From M2408 sp044348665 (GTDB lineage: Bacteria; Bacteroidota; Bacteroidia; Flavobacteriales_D; Crocinitomicaceae), in contig JBIKSI010000056.1 of the NCBI GenBank assembly GCA_044348665.1, positions 1-20,274 of the forward strand: a DNA stretch of 20,274 bases, given 5' to 3'. Made by a program: the position numbers and the translations under genes. Under the pieces are notes generated by a model. It saw only the letters and a list, made by a program, of their open reading frames with translations. It searched no databases and was not told the DNA's origin. Below, piece by piece: positions 16,359 to 20,274 of this stretch. Every line of letters starts with the position of its first letter. Within the stretch, counting starts at the first letter, position 1.

Positions 16359-16392
16359 AAAAGCGACTAGATTTTATTTAGTCGCTTTTTTT
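16359..16392 (+). terminator. Intrinsic terminator of the peroxiredoxin gene
   Basis: AAAAGCGACTA and TAGTCGCTTTT pair perfectly around a 9-base A/T loop, and the right arm runs into a tract of eight T (16386-16392 region). It lies 18 bases after the stop codon. Confidence 0.9.
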
Positions 16393-16479
16393 ATGAACAA
16401 AAATTTTAAACACTTGAATTCTTTCTGAATTAAAGTAAAATACATAACTTTATGACAATTTTTTAATCGAATCCTTTTC

Positions 16480-17034
16480 TTGAGCAACGATATAGACATA
16501 GAACTTCTCTTTAAAAAGCATTATAAACGTTTGTTTATCATGGCTTTCCAATTAGTGAAAGATACCGCGAATGCCGATGATATTGTACAGGAAGTATTTA
16601 TTTCAGTATGGAATAAAAAGGATGAAATTGAAATAAATTCAACGATTGAAGGGTATTTGGTTAAATCAACTGCTAATAAATGTTATACTTTTTTAGAAAA
16701 AAATAAAAAAATTCATAAACTTGAATTAGATGATTTCACAAATTATGCCCCAAACGACCATAAATCAGATAATTACGACAACGAAGTCCTCAAAAAACTC
16801 ATTAACGAATCTTTAGAAAAATTACCCGCTAAATGCAAAACCATCTTTGTCTTGAGTCGCTTCGAAAAAATGAAAAATAAAGAAATAGCAGAACATTTAG
16901 ATATTTCAGTAAAAACTGTTGAAAATCAAATGACTATAGCTATAGGAAAGTTAAATGCTGACTTAAAACCTAAGATTGAAAACTTTTTCCCCGAAATGTT
17001 ATTAACGATTTTATTTTTTTTACAAATCTTTTAG
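16480..17034 (+). CDS. ECF-type RNA polymerase sigma factor
   Basis: The 184-residue protein has the two-domain ECF layout: sigma region 2 at about 9-50 (HYKRLFIMAFQLVKDTANAD, then IVQEVFISVWNKKDEI) and region 4 at about 105-163 (LEKLPAKCKTIFVLSRFEKM, then NKEIAEHLDISVKTVENQM). It belongs to the sigma-70 group common in Bacteroidota. I accept the TTG at 16480-16482 as start because MSNDIDIELLFKKHYK is the usual N-terminus. The frame above it runs back only nine codons to a TGA without a better start. The C-terminus is unusually hydrophobic (LLTILFFLQIF). The FecR-like gene begins 46 bp downstream, forming a sigma/anti-sigma pair; targets are not visible here. Confidence 0.93.
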   Translation: MSNDIDIELLFKKHYKRLFIMAFQLVKDTANADDIVQEVFISVWNKKDEIEINSTIEGYLVKSTANKCYTFLEKNKKIHKLELDDFTNYAPNDHKSDNYDNEVLKKLINESLEKLPAKCKTIFVLSRFEKMKNKEIAEHLDISVKTVENQMTIAIGKLNADLKPKIENFFPEMLLTILFFLQIF

Positions 17035-17080
17035 GGGTTTTTTCTTTTTTATTAGTCTATACTTTAAAATACGATAAATT

Positions 17081-17959
17081 ATGTCTAATAAAGATTTACT
17101 AATTTCAAAAATTATTACCGATAATGCAAATAGCGAAGAGCAAATTGCTTTTCAAAATTGGCTTGCAGCATCAACTGATAATCAAAAATATTTTGAGAGT
17201 CAAAAATTAATTTGGGATTTAGTTGAAAGTAATAAAATTGTTCCTACAGTAGATGTTAATGCTGCTTGGAACAAATTTAATTTATTGAAAGAAGAACCAA
17301 AAATTATCCCAATAAGATCCTTTTTGATTTATAAAATCGCTGCAGTTTTTATTGTTCTGTTAGCATCTACTTTGTTATTGTTTTTGTTTGTTGAAAATGA
17401 ATCTGGAAAACAATTTGCTGCACAGAAAAAAGTAGAACTTAAAGAAGCAAAAGAATTGCAAAACAAAATTGAAATAGCTGAAACTAACAAAGAAACTAAT
17501 TTTGTAGAAATTACACGCTTTCACAAGAAAAAAGATTCTGTAAAAACACACGAAGTCTATTTTCCTGACAATTCAGTAGCACAATTGGAGGAAAAAAGCG
17601 AAATCAAATTAATAAATTTTAATCCAAATCAAACTCGAATCGCAAGTTTATCAGGTGCAGGAATGTTTGATATTAAACCGCAAGACAAAGATTTTGTATT
17701 GGAAACAGAAGAATTGAAAATAATTGTGCAAGGAACAAAATTCAATATTGACGCTGCAACAGAAGAAAATAAATTTGTTGTAATTACTGTTGAAGAAGGA
17801 TTTATGCAAGTTTTTGAAAAGGAAAATCCTGAAAACAAAATCAGTATTTCTTCCAATCAAAAATATGTTTACGATGTTGAAAACCATAAATTCTCAGAAA
17901 TCAAGAATGAAATCAAAAGAAGAAAGTTCTTTAAAAACCTTTTCAGATCAAGAGACTAA
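17081..17959 (+). CDS. FecR-like transmembrane anti-sigma factor
   Basis: The 292-residue single-pass protein has a cytoplasmic anti-sigma segment at 1-80 (SEEQIAFQNWLAASTDNQKY, WDLVESN), one membrane helix at about 83-104, a Lys/Glu-rich linker, and a periplasmic FecR domain at about 156-247. The FecR hallmarks are VYFPDNSVAQLEEKSEI, LSGAGMFDI, FVLETEELKIIVQGTKFNI and VEEGFMQVF. FecR-type proteins hold their partner ECF sigma factor and release it on a signal from the outer membrane, usually from a TonB-dependent receptor. The C-terminal domain that many Bacteroidota members carry (DUF4974) is missing; the protein ends in a basic tail (KRRKFFKNLFRSRD). The small exported protein starts 25 bp downstream, probably in the same transcript. 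Confidence 0.9.
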   Translation: MSNKDLLISKIITDNANSEEQIAFQNWLAASTDNQKYFESQKLIWDLVESNKIVPTVDVNAAWNKFNLLKEEPKIIPIRSFLIYKIAAVFIVLLASTLLLFLFVENESGKQFAAQKKVELKEAKELQNKIEIAETNKETNFVEITRFHKKKDSVKTHEVYFPDNSVAQLEEKSEIKLINFNPNQTRIASLSGAGMFDIKPQDKDFVLETEELKIIVQGTKFNIDAATEENKFVVITVEEGFMQVFEKENPENKISISSNQKYVYDVENHKFSEIKNEIKRRKFFKNLFRSRD

Positions 17960-17984
17960 ACTACTTACTGCTAAATAAATAAAT

Positions 17985-18431
17985 ATGAATAAAACCAATT
18001 ACATCTTACTATCAATTGTGTTTTTTGTAAGCTTTCTTCTGATTTTTAACACCTTGTCCTTTGATGCACAAACTGGTGATGAAAAATTAGACAAGAAACT
18101 AAACGAAATCAACGCAAGGGCTATTACAAATATTGATGAATTTAAAAGCCAAATTGCATTAAAATATCAAACTTCTGAATCCGAAGTTGCCAGATTATTA
18201 AAAATTATGGAACCAGCAGAAATTCTCTTCTCTTATGAAATTTCAGCAGTAAGTTCTACTCCAATTGAAGAAATCATTGAAACATATAAGAACAACAAAA
18301 ATGAAGGTTGGGAAATAATAATTAGTGAAATTGGAATTGAAAAAAATTCAAAGAAATTTAAGGAATTGAAAAATCTATCAATTTATAATGATCAAACAAT
18401 TGATGATAGTTCTTTAAGTCAAAATAAATAA
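17985..18431 (+). CDS. Small exported protein of unknown function in the sigma/FecR operon
   Basis: I do not recognise this 148-residue protein. It has a signal peptide of about 29 residues (MNKTNYILLSIVFFVSFLLI, then cleavage probably near FDAQ). The mature part is mostly helical and acidic (TGDEKLDKKLNEINARAITN, SEVARLLKIMEPAEILFSYE), with a Glu/Lys-rich middle and a Ser/Asn-rich end. It has no lipobox and no Cys. Its position directly after an ECF sigma gene and a FecR gene suggests that it is co-expressed with them. It could be a target, a signal input to FecR, or an effector. The pattern of alternating charge and VARLLKIM suggests a stress-related secreted helper, but no homology supports a function. 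Confidence 0.75.
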   Translation: MNKTNYILLSIVFFVSFLLIFNTLSFDAQTGDEKLDKKLNEINARAITNIDEFKSQIALKYQTSESEVARLLKIMEPAEILFSYEISAVSSTPIEEIIETYKNNKNEGWEIIISEIGIEKNSKKFKELKNLSIYNDQTIDDSSLSQNK

Positions 18432-18488
18432 TCAATTTACGTGCAGAGGGAAAAATATACTGTTTAAATTACAATTACAAATTACATC

Positions 18489-18518
18489 AAAAAAGCAAGT
18501 TAATCACTTGCTTTTTTT
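18489..18518. terminator. Bidirectional intrinsic terminator
   Basis: AAAAGCAAGT (18491-18500) pairs with ACTTGCTTTT (18506-18515) around a five-base loop. It is flanked by A on the left and T on the right, so it can stop transcripts from either side: the sigma/FecR operon on the plus strand and the MBL hydrolase gene on the minus strand. Confidence 0.85.
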
Positions 18519-18537
18519 GTATTTATGAAATTTTATT

Positions 18538-19185
18538 TTAGAACTGTAAAATATAATTACTTACTTTTTCTGACTTAATTGTTGTTTCTGGTCCATGTCC
18601 TGGAAAAACTACTGTATCTCCATTCAAAGTAAATATCTTCTCAAAAATAGTCTTTTTTAAAATTTCCATACTTCCGCCTGGTAAATCAACGCGACCAAAA
18701 CTACCTTTAAATAAAATATCTCCTCCAATCAAAAAATTATTTTCTTCATTATAAAAAGCAACATGTCCAGGTGCGTGCCCTGGTCCAAAAATTACTTTCA
18801 ATTTTATATCGCCAAATTGCAAAAATTCATCATCTTTGAAAAAATAATCAGGCTGCGGAGACTCTTCATATGCTTCAAAGCCATAAAGATGCGCATAATT
18901 TGAAACGGAATTCAATGTTGGAACATCCAATTCATGCATGAAAAAATCAACATTGTAAGTTGTTTTTACAAAATGGTTTCCCAAAACATGATCAATATGG
19001 CAATGTGTGTTTAGCAATGCTTGCACATTTAATTCATTTTCAGCGATAAACTCTCTCAATTCGTTTTTTTCTTCTCGAGTGTAGCAACCTGGATCAATAA
19101 TAATCGCATTATTTTGAAGATCACTTAAAACATAAGTGTTTTCTTGAAAGCCATTGAAGGTAAATACCTGAATTTTTATTGACAT
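18538..19185 (-). CDS. Metallo-beta-lactamase-fold hydrolase, glyoxalase II-like
   Basis: The 215-residue protein starts at the ATG at 19183-19185; the frame extends to a TTG at 19203 with six atypical residues. The metal motif is complete: His61-Cys-His63-x-Asp65-His66 (THCHIDHVLGN), His137 and His141 in GPGHAPGH, Asp156 in LIGGDILF, and His197 in FPGHGPETT. The family includes hydroxyacylglutathione hydrolase, YcbL-like and persulfide dioxygenase-type enzymes. The short length and lack of the helical C-terminal domain of glyoxalase II put it in the small YcbL-like group, whose substrates are usually thioesters. The exact substrate is unknown. It is convergent with the sigma/FecR operon and divergent from the 176-residue lipoprotein gene. 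Confidence 0.92.
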   Translation of the reverse strand: MSIKIQVFTFNGFQENTYVLSDLQNNAIIIDPGCYTREEKNELREFIAENELNVQALLNTHCHIDHVLGNHFVKTTYNVDFFMHELDVPTLNSVSNYAHLYGFEAYEESPQPDYFFKDDEFLQFGDIKLKVIFGPGHAPGHVAFYNEENNFLIGGDILFKGSFGRVDLPGGSMEILKKTIFEKIFTLNGDTVVFPGHGPETTIKSEKVSNYILQF

Positions 19186-19251
19186 CGAATAAATTTTAGT
19201 CAAAACTAGTCATTTTTTTTTCGTGGCACTTTATTTGTAGCGATAATATTT

Positions 19252-19259
19252 TAATTTTG
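19252..19259 (+). promoter_or_regulatory. Candidate -7 element (TAATTTTG) for the lipoprotein gene
   Basis: TAATTTTG matches TAnnTTTG and ends 15 bases before the ATG at 19275. A TTTG at 19234-19237 is 14 bases upstream, shorter than the usual spacing. On the opposite strand TAGTTTTG at 19201-19208 may serve the MBL hydrolase gene. Confidence 0.4.
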
Positions 19260-19274
19260 TAAAAAATTGTAATT

Positions 19275-19805
19275 ATGAAATTTGTTCTTATTGTTAGTCT
19301 TGGTGTAGTATTAATGAGTTGTGGTGTAAAAGTTCCATATACTGACGAAATCAAAAAAGAGTACAATTTAGATGAAAATAGTCTAAAGAAAGTACAGTTT
19401 TTCACCTCAGCTACAATCATCTTACAACGTAAAAATTCACTAGAAAATCAAGGCACAACCGAAAGTGGAGCCTTAGTTACCAATGAAAACAGTGTAGAAA
19501 ATAGAGTAATTATTCCTGTTAACACAAAATGTGTTTTTGAAAAAATGGAAGCTAATGGCGATTTACATGTTCGCTTTGAAACAGGTCAAAATAAAACTTT
19601 ACGATTTGCAATTCGCAAAGGTCAAAATAGTGGAAGATATTATTTGCAAGCAACCTGGGATCAAAACAAAGGTGGACAATTAGATTATGGAAACATGACC
19701 TACTACGCCACTTCCGAATCAGGAAATGCACATTTAAAAGTAATTACCAAAAAACTCAAAAAAGTTCGTCGAAAAGATCGCGTCGTTAAAGGATTAAAAG
19801 TATAA
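19275..19805 (+). CDS. Lipoprotein of unknown function
   Basis: The 176-residue protein has a short signal peptide and a lipobox (VLMSC, Cys16), so it should be lipid-anchored. The mature part begins with GVKVPYTDEIKKEYNLDENS, which I recognise only as typical of small Bacteroidota lipoproteins. The rest is predicted beta-rich: FFTSATIILQRKN, NRVIIPVNTKCVFEKMEANG, LHVRFETGQNKTLRFAI, YYLQATW. It ends in a strongly basic tail (KKLKKVRRKDRVVKGLKV). It has its own -7-like element and an intrinsic terminator 12 bases after the stop, so it is probably a single-gene unit. No enzyme motif is visible. I cannot assign a function. Confidence 0.8.
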   Translation: MKFVLIVSLGVVLMSCGVKVPYTDEIKKEYNLDENSLKKVQFFTSATIILQRKNSLENQGTTESGALVTNENSVENRVIIPVNTKCVFEKMEANGDLHVRFETGQNKTLRFAIRKGQNSGRYYLQATWDQNKGGQLDYGNMTYYATSESGNAHLKVITKKLKKVRRKDRVVKGLKV

Positions 19806-19816
19806 ATCAAAAAATG

Positions 19817-19849
19817 AAAACCGTTAAACACAACATTAACGGTTTTTTT
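19817..19849 (+). terminator. Intrinsic terminator of the lipoprotein gene
   Basis: AAAACCGTTAA (19817-19827) pairs with TTAACGGTTTT (19836-19846) around an eight-base loop, and the right arm continues into seven T. It lies 12 bases after the stop codon of the lipoprotein gene. Confidence 0.9.
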
Positions 19850-19877
19850 GTGTTATTATGTGAATAAAAGGATTAAT

Positions 19878-20186
19878 ATGATAAATAAAATTTTCTTATT
19901 CACACTTTCGGTCTTTGTGCTTCTATCTTGCAAAAAAGATAAAATTGAAGATATTTCTGATGCAGAACTATTAAGCTTAGCGAAAGATACAACAGGTTTT
20001 GTTTGGTTTAAGAACGAAGATTCTTTATTTGCAAAATCAAGTGGTTCTGGACATTCATTTGTATATTTAAAGACAAGATATAACAACATTGCAAAATCAC
20101 AACTTGGCATTGATGGTAAAGTACTGCCAAATGCAGTGTTTCCAGAAGGCTCTTTGATTGTAAAAGAATTATTTAGGGTCTGCTGA
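19878..20186 (+). CDS. Lipoprotein truncated by the palindromic element
   Basis: The 102-residue frame starts at the ATG at 19878-19880, preceded by AAAAGGATTAAT; a TTG at 19848 in the same frame lies in the terminator tail. It has a signal peptide with lipobox VLLSC (Cys18). The mature region SLAKDTTGFVWFKNEDSLFA, then HSFVYLKTRYNNIAKSQLG and FPEGSLIVKELF resembles cytochrome P460-like lipoproteins of Bacteroidota, where the stretch up to IVKEL is normally followed by 40 or more further residues. Here the last three residues (RVC) and the TGA come from the 28-bp element that begins at 20174. The real gene therefore looks cut. No continuation is seen in the 70 bases that remain. A heme-binding CxxCH is not in the retained part, so the family call is tentative. 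Confidence 0.65.
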   Translation: MINKIFLFTLSVFVLLSCKKDKIEDISDAELLSLAKDTTGFVWFKNEDSLFAKSSGSGHSFVYLKTRYNNIAKSQLGIDGKVLPNAVFPEGSLIVKELFRVC

Positions 20187-20201
20187 AAAAGTCAGACCCT
20201 A
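20174..20201 (+). repeat. 28-bp palindromic element, copy 2
   Basis: The arms TAGGGTCTG (20174-20182) and CAGACCCTA (20193-20201) enclose the centre CTGAAAAAGT. All 28 bases equal the reverse complement of the copy at 11131-11158, and identity continues for three bases to 20204. It supplies the stop of the lipoprotein frame. The two copies lie in inverted orientation about 9 kb apart. Confidence 0.85.
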
Positions 20202-20213
20202 ATTTGAACTAGA

Positions 20214-20258
20214 TTTGAGTATTTCCTATTAGAAAAATAATTTTGGTGAATACTCAAA
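20214..20258. repeat. 10-bp inverted repeat with long loop
   Basis: TTTGAGTATT (20214-20223) and AATACTCAAA (20249-20258) are perfect inverted repeats separated by 25 A/T-rich bases. It lies just beyond palindrome copy 2. There is no poly-T tail, and its role (operator, RNA structure or chance) is unknown. Confidence 0.4.
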
Positions 20259-20274
20259 ATTTTTGAAAGGATAA

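Noticed and set aside
11131..20201. Composite transposon bounded by the two palindromes
   Set aside because: No transposase or cargo-type genes lie between; the content is ordinary chromosomal genes with codon use and base composition like the surroundings.
11131..20201. Single gene split by an inversion between the two palindromes
   Set aside because: Undoing an inversion would place the two truncated starts in convergent orientation, so they could not rebuild one reading frame.

Overview
The window reads as chromosomal DNA of a low-GC Bacteroidota, most likely order Flavobacteriales; I do not name a genus. The evidence is a MurF-alanine racemase fusion gene, an S9 dipeptidyl-peptidase-5-like exopeptidase, an ECF sigma/FecR-type anti-sigma pair, a TPR-membrane-coiled coil-LuxR-type regulator, short A-rich leaders in place of strong Shine-Dalgarno sites, and several matches to the Bacteroidota -7 promoter element TAnnTTTG. 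I see no rRNA, tRNA, CRISPR array, phage gene or intact transposase gene.

Layout. Positions 78-6457 are all on the minus strand. Read 5' to 3', they form a tight cluster: dCMP deaminase, S41 C-terminal processing protease (overlapping by 11 bp), a single-pass membrane protein of unknown function whose start codon is unclear, and a TPR/LuxR-HTH regulator whose ATG follows one base after the preceding stop. A secreted G8-like protein that ends abruptly lies beyond them. From 6629 the plus strand carries dxs (isoprenoid precursor synthesis) and the murF-alr fusion (cell wall precursors), each with a promoter-like element.

Positions 10960-11216 hold a promoter and signal-peptide start of a gene cut after 11 codons by a 28-bp palindromic element. 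Then on the minus strand come a DPP5-like peptidase followed by a small two-TM protein, and an OxyR-type LysR regulator followed by a DUF1801 protein. The oxyR-like gene diverges from a 2-Cys peroxiredoxin gene across a 520-bp gene-poor region, which suggests a peroxide-sensing module. A strong terminator closes the peroxiredoxin gene. Next are an ECF sigma factor, a FecR-like anti-sigma factor and a small secreted protein in the place where a TonB-dependent receptor is often found. A terminator shared with the convergent metallo-beta-lactamase-fold hydrolase follows, then a lipoprotein with its own terminator, and a second lipoprotein that is also cut off by the same 28-bp element in the opposite orientation.

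The most unusual feature is this pair of identical 28-bp palindromes (11131-11158 and 20174-20201). Both sit exactly where an export-type reading frame breaks off, and both supply the stop codon. They look like a minimal mobile element, a relic of insertion-sequence ends, or a recombination site. Other points to check are the apparent lack of a normal start codon in the 514-codon membrane protein, the shortened MurF half of the fusion, and a tandem TTGGACA repeat upstream of the G8-like gene.
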